A stretch of 64,000 nt of DNA from Adiantum capillus-veneris (taxonomy: Eukaryota > Streptophyta > Polypodiopsida > Polypodiales > Pteridaceae): contig CM043953.1 of assembly GCA_014529385.2 (NCBI GenBank), positions 80,606,338 to 80,670,337 on the forward strand, read 5' to 3'. Within the stretch, counting starts at the first letter, position 1. Every line of letters begins with the position of its first letter. Below, piece after piece: positions 11,144 to 21,268 of the stretch. The translations under genes and the position numbers were made by a program. The notes under the pieces are model-generated. The model was not told the DNA's origin and ran no database searches. It saw only the letters and a program-made list of their open reading frames with translations.

Positions 11144-12820
11144 TAGCAATAGCATTATTACACAAAGTAAATTTCTACTTGACTATTATTTGGTTGCGAT
11201 CTGTATACTTGGATAAATCTTGAAAGCATATTTCTCGCGAGTACAGTGTGTTGCAAATCTAAAACTTTTAACGGAGAAGATGCCTTAGTATTTCCACTAG
11301 CTCAAAAAAATGTATTGCGTATGAAATGATTTGGGCACAACTGCCTACATTGCTTGTAATTCACTAGCTCCCCTTGAAGTTTTGATTCGTCCTCTTGGGA
11401 CACAACCAAAGCCCTTAGATCTTCTTGAGCCACCCGGATTTCTTCCGCTTTGTAAATTTATTGTACCAATGCGTGATTAAGTAAAGGACCATCAAGCTGC
11501 TGTGCATTCTGGTCAGGAGCAATATCTTCCATATATGAAATTCAAAACAATAAACTTGAATGAGAGAAGTCTATATGTACTTAAAAAAGAGAGATAGTTT
11601 AAAGGATTTATAGATCAAACTTGTAATACATCCAAACCCTAACTTGAAGAACTTTAAAGACTTAACTTAAAATATGTTTAAAGATCTAGTCTAAAATAAC
11701 ATCACACATTGCACACCATCAATGGCAAAAAATATTGTTACTGGTTTAATCATCAATAGGCCTTAAGCCAGAATCAATCACAACATGGTAGCCAACATTA
11801 TGGCTCCATTCAAACAAAGGTTTAAATCCCATGTTTTAGGCCTATCTAAGGGTTTAGGTAATTTTCCACTAGCAAGATGTTTGTTTACATTTTGCAAAAA
11901 TTCGCGCTTGGGAATCTCAAGGGGCTCTGGAATACACGCAACCAAGTGCTTAAGAATATATGATAGACTATATGTATCAGATGCTTTGGTGAAAGGAGGA
12001 GGGTTGATGTTGGTCTTTTTAGGAGCAGTCCATGGATAATCTCACTAGAATTGAGCTTTAGATTGAGGATTGAGATTTGGGAGCATGGAAAATGTTGCCA
12101 AAGTGTTTGATGGTGTACTTCGTCTCCAGTCCACATCCTAAAATACACTCCTCGCTCACCAAAATATAGTAGAATATTTCTATTGTGTAGGTCGTTGTGA
12201 ATGGAATGTGGCTATGCACAAATCTACAAAAGAGCATTATAGATCGGCAAAATATTGTCTATGAACTATTGTAAAGTCCAGATGTGTGCTGAAACTCTTT
12301 GATTGCAGGCTTGCTTCCATCATGATGACATGCCTGAATCCACTGCTCAAGGTGACCTCCATTCCAAAGCTTGAAGATCAACATGCGTGTTTTGCTATAT
12401 AATGAACAAGAGCACGGGGCAATATCATGCCATGGTGTTGGACAATAGTAGTTCTTGATTCCTCTAGCATTGTTTGTATGGTTTTCTTGCTTCCTATCTT
12501 GTCCTTGTAGATCTTTGCCGCACATACAAGATCTTTGAAGAGGGGATGTGCCACTGAAACTTGTTTCACATTTGCAAAATGTCCTTCACCTAATGGGGGT
12601 GCTTGCAGATGAAAGATAGAATGGTTCCCAAGTTAGTGTAGGCAAGGAGGACATGTGGGTGAAAGCATGTATAGATAGACCACTTTTGCCACCATATAGC
12701 ATATGGTTTTTGGGGTTGAGAAAATGGGTGGTTTAGGCGTTTGAAAGAGTGGGATTAAATTAAAAATTTATCGGAAAAAAAGGGTTAAAATTTGACGTGT
12801 ACTAAGTGAAAGCGCTTATT
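11144..12820. other. Unassigned; short minus-strand frames only
   Basis: No feature could be named. Minus-strand frames at 12148-11885, 12525-12259 and 12569-12378 overlap in different phases and might be scraps of one decayed gene, but none has a recognised motif. The element boundary upstream of gene 1 (starting about 12860) should lie in this stretch; I saw no convincing terminal inverted repeat or target duplication. Confidence 0.3.
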
Positions 12821-12859
12821 GGTTAATGATCACCTCAAGGTACTTTCAAGCACTTAATG

Positions 12860-13018
12860 AAAATATTCTCTCGAGTCTCGTCCCTCCCACTCTGTCTCGC
12901 TCGTTCCTCCCCCCTCTCTCTGTCTCGCCCGTGCCATTCAGGTTTCTGATTCCCTCTTTCCTCCCTCCTTTGCGTTTCTCTGCTAGACGAAGCAACAAGC
13001 AACAACATCACAACAACG
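12860..13018 (+). promoter_or_regulatory. Putative 5' untranslated exon of gene 1
   Basis: A pyrimidine-rich stretch (TCTCGAGTCTCGTCCCTCCC and more) leads to CACAACAACG followed by a good splice donor GTAAGC at 13019. The next splice acceptor, TTTTTTCAG, ends at 13639, one base before the first ATG of gene 1. This arrangement looks like a 5' UTR exon with an intron in the leader. The transcription start is unknown. Confidence 0.45.
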
Positions 13019-13234
13019 GTAAGCAAATTCCGGAGGAGTACTTTTTGCTGGGCTGGTCATCAACTTCAGTAAAAATCCCCTGCAGCAGCAGCAACAAGTA
13101 TGTGGCATCATGTAGCTTGATGCATTCTATCTCGAATGTTGGTTGAATTTGAATGTGGCTGGTTTTCCTAGGTAGCATTGATCCATGTTTTAACATGCTT
13201 CATGCAGATGTAGAAGCGCTGTATGCTTGTCTTT

Positions 13235-13394
13235 GAATGTGTGGCAAGATAATCAAAGGGGGCTTGGCCTAGTGGTTAAAGTGAATGGGTAGGTGCGTAA
13301 GGACCTAGGTTCAACCCTTGGCGATATGGTTTGCCGTCTGTTGGGGAGGGTATTGCAAGAAAAAGAAAAAAAAGAATGTGTGGCAAGATAATCA
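13235..13394. repeat. 21-bp target site duplications flanking a SINE
   Basis: A perfect 21-bp direct repeat (GAATGTGT...AGATAATCA) occupies 13235-13255 and 13374-13394, immediately bordering the tRNA-like insert. Length and perfection are typical of LINE-mediated target-primed insertion and indicate a young event. Confidence 0.95.
13256..13373 (+). mobile_element. tRNA-derived SINE
   Basis: The 118-bp insert starts GGGGGCTTGGCC, has an RNA polymerase III box A (TGGCCTAGTGG, 13265-13275) and a box B (GGTTCAACCC, 13308-13317), then a short tRNA-unrelated body and an A-rich 3' end (GCAAGAAAAAGAAAAAAAA). The flanking 21-bp perfect target duplications confirm retroposition. It resembles plant Au-type SINEs in size and layout. 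It lies in the leader intron of gene 1 in the sense orientation. Confidence 0.92.
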
Positions 13395-13640
13395 TGGATT
13401 GTAACTATTAATGATGCATGTGTGAGTTTAGATTTTATTTCTGGAATGTATATGCATTGTGCACATCTAATTGATCACCCTTGTGAATGCTTTATAAAAA
13501 TGCATCATGTAGCTTGAAGCATGAATGCAGATTTTATAACCTATGTGTGCATGCTTATACGAATGCATCATGCAGGTTCAAGCATGAATGAATTTAAATA
13601 TTGATGTTGTATCTATGTGGCATTTGTGATTTTTTTCAGG

Positions 13641-13896
13641 ATGAAGAACCACGCTACAAAAGGACCTTCAGACGTTGACAAGGGTACACCTAGGAAGGGA
13701 AAGAGCTCTACGCAGGAGTCGCCTATCAAAACAGGTTAGATGCATCATGCATGCATTTCTAAAATTGGTTTTATGTCTTGTAAAATTTTTGAATTTTTTG
13801 CACATGCATGCCACAAAAAGAACTTCCGAGTCCCCCAAGGGTACACCTAAGAAGCAAAATGTTCAGCAGGTTAGATGCAGGTATTTCCCCCATGGA
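13641..13896 (+). CDS. Gene 1, first coding exons (basic N-terminus)
   Basis: ATG at 13641 follows a splice acceptor by one base. The first exon codes for about 31 residues (MKNHATKGPSDVDKGTPRKG...) and ends with AAAACAG before a GTTAGA donor at 13735. A second exon with a similar sequence (HATKRTSESPKGTPKK) ends with GTTCAGCAG before GTTAGATGC near 13881. Both exons share a GTP(R/K)K motif and look like duplicated Lys/Ser-rich, probably nuclear-targeting or DNA-contacting segments. The splice phase between them is uncertain. The rest of the gene resumes at 18941, beyond the Copia insertion and the palindrome-filled intron. Confidence 0.5.
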
Positions 13897-13966
13897 TTCA
13901 ATTAAAGTGTTGCTTTATTAGGAAAAAGTAGTGTGCACACCACTAGAAAATATCAAGTGGGTGAAC

Positions 13967-14158
13967 TGAAGGGGATTGGGGAGCACCACAGACGAAGAGT
14001 GAGAGAGAGAGAGAAGGAGACACACAACACGATGTGGGTGGGGAGACTCCAAAGAGTGAGCAGCCCCCTATACACTTATGCTATGTATAAGGTATACAAT
14101 TCAGTGGGCGCCCAGACTCTGGGCGGTCGGGCAAGGCACAGACGCCTATACCCCAACA
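13967..14158 (-). repeat. 3' LTR of the non-autonomous Copia element
   Basis: Read on the minus strand it starts TGTTGGGGTATAGGCG and ends CCCCTTCA, giving canonical TG...CA termini. Length is 192 bp. It is nearly identical to 17466-17644 over the shared 179 bp (a handful of substitutions). Confidence 0.9.
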
Positions 14159-14172
14159 AACTCCCACTTAAA
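14159..14172 (-). other. Polypurine tract
   Basis: The minus strand reads TTTAAGTGGGAGTT directly before the LTR start TGTTGGGG. This is the standard Copia polypurine context. Confidence 0.75.
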
Positions 14173-14293
14173 GGTGACTGTGCCTTTAAGCAAGAGAACC
14201 TAGTCTAAAGACTACAAAAGGCGAGAGAAAACCGCTCTCAACCGATGCCCACTGGTTGGCTGTGATCATGTGCATCCGGCTGTCCTGCTCCCG

Positions 14294-15013
14294 TTAAGTC
14301 CATACACCACCAGATGTACTGCACACGTACTGCAAGTATGTACGCAATACCTGCATATCTCCCTCGTGCACTATGCCATCATCAGTCAACAAACGACTGA
14401 CAACCCCAACTGCAAATGCTCCCACTGCAGCTGCGATATCCGGTCTCAAGATCAACATCTCATACATGAGACCACCGAATGCCGATGCAATGCTAGTGGG
14501 CCCTGCTAGCTCTACGCAGCATGCATCAACATATATATCCCTGGCAATAGGAATCTCTGACTGACAAGGCGTGTCAGCCACATGCATCTCCCGACTGTCC
14601 ACAAAAGACGCATCAACCTGTCGTGCAACCTCAGAGCAAACCAGCTGCTCTAGGTGTCTGCTGGAAGACATATCCTGCACAACTATATCCCCATGCTCAC
14701 TGTCGAGCATAGAAAGGAATGACTGCATAATCGCTGACATCTCAGCCTCCTCTGCAATCATCCACTGCAAACATGACCACTCAATCTGCTGTGACTCACT
14801 AGAGCTCTCATGCTCTAACTCCGTATGCATAGACTCTTGCACAACGTCCTCCTGTTGTGACTCACTAGAGCAAGACCGCTCTACCTGTCTATCCTGCATA
14901 GAAGTATCTCGCACAACTGACTCTCTACTTTGCTCAGTCACTAGCAAAGCATGCATGTCTGACTTTGTCACCTCTCTGTGTGACTGCTCAAGTCGTGCCC
15001 CAACTGTGTGCAC
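14294..15013 (-). CDS. Novel 239-residue ORF of non-autonomous Copia family
   Basis: A complete open frame (ATG to stop) occupies the place where integrase and reverse transcriptase would be in an autonomous Copia element. The product is acidic, rich in Ser, Glu, Gln and Met in the first 120 residues (SESQQ motifs occur twice). The C-terminal part is hydrophobic and Ala/Val/Gly-rich (AAAVGAFAVGVVSRLL), possibly a single membrane or packing helix. I recognise no domain. A decayed homologue of the C-terminal part (SFVVGVCQLSND) occurs in a second family member at 58042-58224, so the ORF is a family trait rather than chance. Confidence 0.6.
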   Translation of the reverse strand: MHTVGARLEQSHREVTKSDMHALLVTEQSRESVVRDTSMQDRQVERSCSSESQQEDVVQESMHTELEHESSSESQQIEWSCLQWMIAEEAEMSAIMQSFLSMLDSEHGDIVVQDMSSSRHLEQLVCSEVARQVDASFVDSREMHVADTPCQSEIPIARDIYVDACCVELAGPTSIASAFGGLMYEMLILRPDIAAAVGAFAVGVVSRLLTDDGIVHEGDMQVLRTYLQYVCSTSGGVWT

Positions 15014-15253
15014 AACGAGCTCACTACTCTACACTCCATGCAAAGTACCCTGTAACCCATGAGCAAAAGAGACTCACCTGCTCTCTCGCTCTCTACCTGG
15101 TTGCGTGATCACAGAGACAACACCGTCTCTCCCGTGATCCTCATGCAATGGGTAACCTGTACCACTCCTGGCACCTCTCGCAATCACTAGCAAACCCAAA
15201 TGCAACGCAAAAGATCACTCAAGCAGCGATACCCGACATCCACTATCCCGTAA

Positions 15254-15646
15254 CTATCTGACTGAGATCAAATTCCGTCTCAGATCTGGCACATAACGCA
15301 CATGACGCAGGGTAAATCTCATACCACTGGGCAAGGACAAACATACGTCTCCTGCACCCTTAATGTCATACACAACACCATCAGCCATGTGCACACCACC
15401 AAGTCTCCCACTAGAAAACGTGCTAAACCACTCACGATGCGACGTGACATGGAATGTAGCATCTGAATCTAGTAACCACTGTGAAGACAATGTGCAATCC
15501 GATATGCAATCCGTAGACATAAGATCGTCTGAAGACAAGCTAGATGTAAACGTGACATCGCCATCACAAGCATACTCAGTAACCACCGTACTGATCTCAC
15601 TAGCATCTGTCATGCCCAAATCTGCATCACGCATCTGTCGCCTCAT
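15254..15646 (-). pseudogene. Copia aspartic protease remnant
   Basis: The 130-codon frame contains WLLDSDATFHVTSHREWF, HMADGVVYDIKGAGDV and LRHVRYVPDLRRNLISV, the standard Copia protease and pre-integrase spacer pattern. The catalytic triplet is D-S-D instead of D-S-G, which should abolish or cripple activity. The frame ends soon after the NLIS motif, so no GAG-pre-integrase zinc finger or integrase follows. Confidence 0.75.
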
Positions 15647-16091
15647 GTTGTCTCAAACGCCTGAAACATCGACGCCTAATGTGCCCTCTATGTCCACAAT
15701 GCCAACATGTCAAGTCTCTATGCCGTCGAGACTTGCGTGTGGGACCAATCTCTCCCATGGACATAGAAGTGGGACTAGACTCCCCTGTAGACATGGATGT
15801 CGCGTACATAGCATGTAAACTCTGCCATAAAGCATGAGTTGTAGTCTCCCTCGAGACCTGCCAGTCAACAGACTCAACCAGATGCAAATGAATCGTAGGC
15901 ATTGTCAACTCATCAAGATCCTGCCAATCATCATCACGCATAGACTTGGGCTTCGCCGAAAAACCACGCAAGGGTTTATCCTGCCCCAAATCCATCAATG
16001 CAACAAGCATATGTTCCTTCCAAGAAACAAAATCTACACCATCAAACTGTGTCAGACCATAACGCTGGAAGTCAAATGAAAAATCAGCCAT
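15627..16091 (-). CDS. Copia-type gag with CCHC zinc knuckle
   Basis: I start at the second in-frame Met (16091) because MADFSFDFQRYGLTQFDGVDF resembles the usual Copia gag opening (F-D-G-x-x-F-x-x-W). The product has about 154 residues, a typical capsid-like core shortened compared with usual Copia gag, and a C-terminal zinc knuckle CWHCGHRGHIRRRC. It overlaps the protease frame by about 20 bp in another phase, so protease would need a frameshift. It packages RNA in cytoplasmic particles in functional relatives. Confidence 0.7.
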   Translation of the reverse strand: MADFSFDFQRYGLTQFDGVDFVSWKEHMLVALMDLGQDKPLRGFSAKPKSMRDDDWQDLDELTMPTIHLHLVESVDWQVSRETTTHALWQSLHAMYATSMSTGESSPTSMSMGEIGPTRKSRRHRDLTCWHCGHRGHIRRRCFRRLRQHEATDA

Positions 16092-16129
16092 AATGCTCAC
16101 AAAAGAGCAACCAACAATGAGTAGCAAAT

Positions 16130-17451
16130 GTCAACCAAATTAGCCCTAAACTGGCTCGAATCGCATCAACAAAAGTCTGCAAATATGGCTGTAAGATATG
16201 GCTGCAAATCAGCCCCAAAATTCAGCTCTTAAACAGCTGCATAAACAAGTCACAAATGTGTCCCAAATCAGCCCACAACTGAGCCATACATGGACACCTG
16301 CAAAGAGGAAACAATGGCTAAAAATTCATCACCCAAATAAGCCCTCAAACCTGCCTGTAAACTTGTAAACCTGTAGCTGAAACCTGCTGAAAAACCTCAA
16401 GCCATTAGTGCTCGAATTCGGCTACCTAGCTTGTAGCCACACAAGCATACATCACAATACTCACTCTTGTGAGCGTGCCAAGATAACTGTACGCCTGTCA
16501 AACCCGTGAGCTAATCACCAAGCCCACAATGTGCGGTATCGATGCATACACACGCACAAATCTCCCACCTGCAGAGAACATTGCACGCAAATGCTGAGTG
16601 CAACCTGCAATCTCTACCTAGATCGCATAAATGATACGCATAAAACTCCTGGGAAAATTTCGCCAGAGTTTTGTCAGTAAAATGGCTACAAAACCAGTAA
16701 CCAAACTGACTACACGCTCAAAACCATGAGCAACCAAAGCACATCAAACCGCACTCCAAATGCATGCACCAATCTCCACACTTTGCATACATCATTGCAA
16801 ACACCTACAAATCTAGTACACAAATATCTGCTCTACCTGTGACTGCCAAAAAACATGCTCGAGGCATACATTGCCGAGCTCAAAATGCAATCCCATTAGT
16901 CTCCCTGAGCATCAAACCACATAAGGCATACATCGTATCCTCCCACCTGTGAGGAAACTTGCAGCAAATATCACTCTCACATCTGAGAGCAAACCATGTG
17001 TGGAATCCTCGACACACAATTAACAACTGCTGCTACAGAAAATTCAGCGTTCAGAATTTTAAAATTTTGATATGACGAGCGCGTCCGGAGCGTGCCAAAA
17101 CCCCAAGGTAGACTCCTGGATCACATGTATCCGAGTCCGGGTGTGAAAGCTATGCCAAAAACCTCCGTTTCGACCCAAAAACGCAACATAAACTGCCAAA
17201 AGAGGGTTGAAAAATGCAGCTCCTCAACCGTAGCTCGAATGAAGTTTTTGATGGCTCGAATGGCTTCGAAAGGGGGGTAAAACGCCACAACACCTGGTGA
17301 AAACGCTCTCAGAAAGCTGAATTTGCCGATGCCGAAGTCGAAACCCTGTTTGCACTCTTGAAAGTGCGCGCGCGCGGACGCGATTTCGGGAATGAAACTG
17401 GCTCTCCGCTGTCGTCGTGACTGTGCACACACGCGCTCCCTCCGCACCTAC
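16130..17451. other. Leader of the non-autonomous Copia element
   Basis: The long 5' untranslated leader between the right-hand LTR and gag (minus orientation). It is A/C-rich on the plus strand and has no ORF with recognisable content. Long leaders are usual in Copia elements and may hold the packaging signal. Confidence 0.5.
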
Positions 17452-17463
17452 GCTCTGATACCA
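17452..17463 (-). other. Primer binding site, initiator tRNA-Met
   Basis: The minus strand reads TGGTATCAGAGC two bases inside the right LTR. It is a perfect match to the common plant retrotransposon primer site. Confidence 0.9.
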
Positions 17464-17465
17464 AT

Positions 17466-17644
17466 TGAAGGGGATCGGGGAGCACCATAGACGAAGAGTG
17501 AGAGAGAGAGAGAAGGAGACACACAACACGATGTGGGTGGGGAGACTCCAAAGAGTGAGCAGCCCCCTATACACTTATGCTATGTATAAGGTATACAAGT
17601 CAGTGGGCGCCCAGACTCTGGGCGGCCGAGCAAGGCACAGACGC
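17466..17644 (-). repeat. 5' LTR of the non-autonomous Copia element, outer end truncated
   Basis: Aligns over 179 bp with 13967-14145. The outermost 13 bases present in the other LTR are missing, and the sequence passes directly into AAGTGGTGCACC of the host intron. Confidence 0.88.
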
Positions 17645-17890
17645 AAGTGGTGCACCTGCAGCACCCTTTAAAGTTGGGCAGAAACCATGGTTGCATCACT
17701 ACATAGTTATGCTGATATGGTGCACCATCTCTTAAAAGTGATACTGGACCACTTTAAAGTGCTGGGAACACTAAAAAGAGGTAAGGCTCTAGTAAAAACT
17801 GGTGATACAATGGGTGCATCACTTTCCAGTGAAAAGCCCTAACTATTTTGTGGTGAAGCATCACTTTTAAGCGAAGCATCACGATGGTGC

Positions 17891-18105
17891 ACCACTTTTT
17901 AGTGGTTCTACGCACTTTTAAGGTACCGAATAACGTTCTAGTTAAGAAGCACCACTTTCTAGTGGTGAAGACCACTATAAAGTGGTCAACATCACTATAA
18001 AGTGTTCAACATCACTATAAAGTGGTGAACACAACTATAAAGTGGTGCTTCTTAACTAGAACGTTATTCGGTACCTTAAAAGTGTGTAGAACCACTGAAA
18101 AGTGG
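17891..18105. repeat. Long inverted repeat with about 65-nt arms
   Basis: The left arm (17891-17956) and right arm (18041-18105) are reverse complements with few mismatches. They share the core GGTACCGAATAACGTTCTAG and its complement. The loop of about 84 nt is itself made of AGTGGT/ACCACT motifs. A transcript of this intron could fold into a strong hairpin. Confidence 0.85.
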
Positions 18106-18480
18106 CGCTTCTTGACCTGAACGTTATTTGGTATAAAGTGGTAAGCACCAATAAAGTGGTGTTCACCACGTTTTGTGGTTCAAATCACATTTAAGTGGTG
18201 TTTATAGTGGTGAAGACCACTATAAAGTGGTCAACATCACTATAAAGTGGTGAACACAACTATAAAGTGGTGCATCTTAACTAAAATGTTATTCAGTACC
18301 TTAAAAGTGTGTAGAACCACTGAAAAGTGGTGCTTCTTAACCTGAACGTTATTTGGTATAAAGTGGTAAACACCAATAAAGTGGTGGTCACCACTTTTTG
18401 TGGTTCAAATCACATTTAAGTGGTGGTGCGTGATGGTCAACCACTTTCAGTGCTGTAGAACCACTTTTTAGTGATGCTTT
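18031..18480. repeat. 225-bp tandem duplication within the palindrome array
   Basis: The segment beginning ACAACTATAAAGTGGTGC at 18031 recurs at 18256 with scattered substitutions, carrying the GAACGTTATTTGGTATAAAG block and the CAAATCACATTTAAGTGGTG block in both copies. Confidence 0.85.
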
Positions 18481-18940
18481 ACAAAAGTGCAATAATCTTT
18501 AGTTCTGCATCTTTGCTAAAAGTGGTGGTTAAGTGCTTTTAAGTGATGAAGCTTTACAAGGAGATACCACATTCTATTGGTGTAGCACCACTTTTTAGGA
18601 GTGTAGCACCAGTTTTAAGTTGTGTACAACAATTCACATCGGTGTAGCACAACTGAACAGTGGTTCAGCCCACTTTTATGTGCTGGAGCACCACTTTAAA
18701 GTGGTGAAGAAACACCAAAAGGTTATGTATCACCAGCAAATAGTGGTGTAGCAGGACTTTTTAGTGTTACCTAACCAATTTTAAGTGGTTGAGAATTATT
18801 TAGTGGTACACCACCACTTAAAAATTTTGCAGTACCACTGAGAATGGTGCAGGAATCATTTCAACCACTTCTTATTGTTGATAAAACAAGTTTAATTATG
18901 GCTCATACATACTAACATGCATTCATATATGTTTTTACAG

Positions 18941-21268
18941 GGAGGTGGACAGTACCACCAGTGACCTTACCCACTCAAACAAAATTTTGCCTTACCAAGG
19001 AAGATTTTCATACCGAATATGGGCTATGCTTGGTTGGCCAGGATCCAAAGCTCCTATGTGATGATGATTTCTCAGATGAGGAGTGGCTTAGGGTATGGCT
19101 TTACAAGTGCCACCAAAAGGAGAAGATGCATTTAAAGGGGTTGAGGCCTGAAATGTATGAAGAATGTCTCCTGCTGTAGCACAAAGTATATCAGGGAGCT
19201 CCCCCAAACAACGAGGTAGGCGTGCATTTTGCACATGGATTTATGTGGCAGAAGTGCAAGGGCGCTGAAGATTCTGAAGGTTTAGTTGCATGGGCTATGC
19301 ATGTTGAAGGTGTTATCAAAATTTTACGCCAACAGAAAACTTTAAATAGGAAATTGCAGAAATGGAGGTCCACAAACGGTCCATGTCTTGGAAGCGAGTG
19401 GAAATTTAATGCAGAAAATATGCCTAATTACACTGACAGTACTGGCACATGCTTTGACTGGCAGACATACTCAGGTGGACATCAATTTTCAGGGCAAGCT
19501 AAGGAGGAATTTCTAAAGAAGCGGGCCTTTGGCTCGATGGGAACATTTGGAATGTCACATGTTTCCTTGACTACATTTTTTGCGTCAACGGCAGATGTAG
19601 CAGCTATTTCTAACATGAAGGCTAATGATGCTAAAAAGTTAAAAGAGAAACAGCAATGTCTCAAAGCAATAAAAATTGCTTTAGATCAATCAAAGACAAA
19701 GAGAGATGAGCAGGTTGGTTTGATGCGAGGTGCCGCCAAGATCGTAGAGAGACTAAACAAGGATATGGAGGAACTCAAGTTGCATAAGGCTGGGCCTGTA
19801 CAAAACGAGGAAGCAATGGCAAAGCTTGAGACCTTGATTCAAATCAGAAAGGAGGCTCTCAAAGACATGGGAATTGATATTGAAGTGCATAATCTCGATA
19901 ACCTAGGTGAAGAGGCAGCACAGTTACAGGTATGTAAGCTTGATTGATTCACCTAGTATGAGTTGATATTACTTAAAAGTGGTTAATCTCTAATTAGAAA
20001 AAAATGGTTAGAGACCATTTTATATGGTAAAAGACCACTTAAATGTGTTTATATAACACTCTTAAGTGGTACCACATATAGTGATGAAGACTCTTGAAAG
20101 TAATGCACAAACACTTATACTATTTTATAAAGTACGCAGTGCTATTTTTTTACAGGGTCAGCATGACACTTTGTTATGGGAAGTAGAAGTGGTGACAGGG
20201 CATCTTCGATTTGTGGAAACGATTATTAATTTTTTCAAGTCAGGAATGCCTATCCTTCCTTTCAGGCCGCCTGTTCATTTGGGATCGGACAATAGCTGTG
20301 TCCAGTTATGTGATTGTGTTGCTTGTGGGATGTCTATCATGCAGACTGTTGTTACCGGTGTCTACATGCTTCGGTGTCAACATCCGTATCACCCACTTTG
20401 TTTTGTAACTGTCTGTAAGTCTTTCGGCCAGTGTCTATTTCATGGATGTGAGGAACCTTTAAAAGATGCTTTGAAGCTGCTGGCACCAGGAGAGGCAAAC
20501 ATGTATGAGCATGTTGGTACAGGTAATTGATGTTTTTATACCTTATGATATGAAGCTGATTGTAGATTCATTTCTTGACCATTTTGTTTCTTTTCTCCAT
20601 GTAATTGCAGAGAAAGATCCAATGGAAGGTATCTTTGGATCTCCTGTTGATGGAATTGGTAATATTCTGTGGAACATTCTTCTCTTTGAATGTTCACATA
20701 ACTTAATATTGAGTATTATTACATTGTCTTTTATGTAGCACACTCCCAAGCTGGGTCATCACGCAAGCCCAATATTGATAGCATGTGTGGTGGGTGCGGG
20801 GATAAGAATGCATCCCAGAAACAAGTAGGTGAAGACACTCCGGACCAACAAAAGGCAGAAAAAAGAGCTGAAAAAAGAGCAGATGTAGTGGGAGCTCAAG
20901 GTGACGCATCCAAGGAGTTAGCCGAGGTGCCTCTGAAGCCAGAACCTGCAATGAACAAGGACGTAGAGGATGCTGAAAAATCATCTGAGAAGCCAATTGA
21001 AAAGGATACAACAGTGAACTTGTCTGATGAGGACTCAGATCTTCTTATTTCAGATGTTTGTGCACAAATTTTGGGGCGTAGGAAAAAGAGGAGCAACACT
21101 GAAGAGCACGCCACACCAAAGAAAAAAGCTAAGGTTGCATCCGAGCCTCCATAGCCTACTCAAGGAGGTAAAAAATCCAAGGAGCCTTCATCTGCTCGGA
21201 AAAAGACTAACCTCCAAGCACCCAACCTTAAACCTCCCAAACCAAAGTCCCGCAAGAAACTTCTGTAG
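18941..21268 (+). pseudogene. Gene 1 main body: coiled coil plus RING-like Cys/His domain
   Basis: Four exons with good splice signals follow the palindrome intron: 18941-19929 (acceptor TTTTTACAG, donor GTATGT), 20156-20522 (acceptor TTTTTTTACAG, donor GTAATT), 20611-20658 (acceptor AATTGCAG, donor GTAATA) and 20739-21268. The first encodes a globular part (LRVWLYKCHQKEKMHL, VHFAHGFMWQKCKG) and a predicted coiled coil (KKLKEKQQCLKAIK... to EEAAQLQ). The second has a RING-like cluster C-x-C-x2-C...LRCQHPYHPLC...C-x5-C-x4-C. The last is Lys/Glu-rich with KKKAK-type nuclear signals. In-frame TAGs at 19177-19179 and 21152-21154 interrupt an otherwise continuous frame; both fit CAG-to-TAG decay. 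The true end would be TAG at 21266-21268. The family is not recognised; a nuclear DNA-binding or ubiquitin/SUMO-ligase-like accessory role is only an inference. Confidence 0.6.
19970..20100. repeat. Palindrome motifs in gene 1 intron
   Basis: The small intron between 19930 and 20155 contains AAAAGTGGTTAATC, ACCATTTTATATGGT, GACCACTTAAATGTG and CTTAAGTGGTACCACAT. This is the same motif family as in the large intron, while the adjacent exons lack it. Confidence 0.7.

Larger units (their letters stand above)
13967..17644 (-). mobile_element. Non-autonomous Copia-type element: gag, protease and a novel ORF, no RT or integrase
   Basis: The element is bounded by LTRs of 192 bp (13967-14158) and 179 bp (17466-17644), oriented to the left. 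It has a tRNA-Met primer site inside the right LTR and a polypurine tract inside the left LTR. Coding order on the minus strand is Copia gag, a Copia protease remnant, then an unrelated 239-codon ORF. Reverse transcriptase, RNase H and integrase are absent and there is no room for them. It therefore needs a helper. The right LTR lacks its outermost 13 bp (up to TGTTGGGGTATAG) and no clean target duplication remains. It is inserted in the intron of gene 1, at the edge of the AGTGGT repeat field. Confidence 0.8.
17645..18940. repeat. Intron of gene 1 built of AGTGGT/ACCACT palindromes
   Basis: Dozens of copies of (A)CCACT and AGTGG(T) alternate with 4-6 bp A/T spacers, forming short perfect or near-perfect palindromes such as ACCACTTTTTAGTGGT (17891), ACCACTATAAAGTGGT (17970) and CCACTTTAAAGTG (17751). 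A larger inverted repeat and a 225-bp tandem duplication are embedded and listed separately. The array ends at the splice acceptor TTTTTACAG (18940) of the next exon. A protein-binding or RNA-folding role is possible. Confidence 0.85.

Noticed and set aside
13261-13320. A tRNA gene
   Set aside because: Box A and box B are present, but there is no cloverleaf acceptor stem, and the flanking 21-bp duplications and A-rich end show a SINE.
14571-15818. Plus-strand frames of 151 and 163 codons
   Set aside because: Antisense shadows of the Copia novel ORF and protease region.
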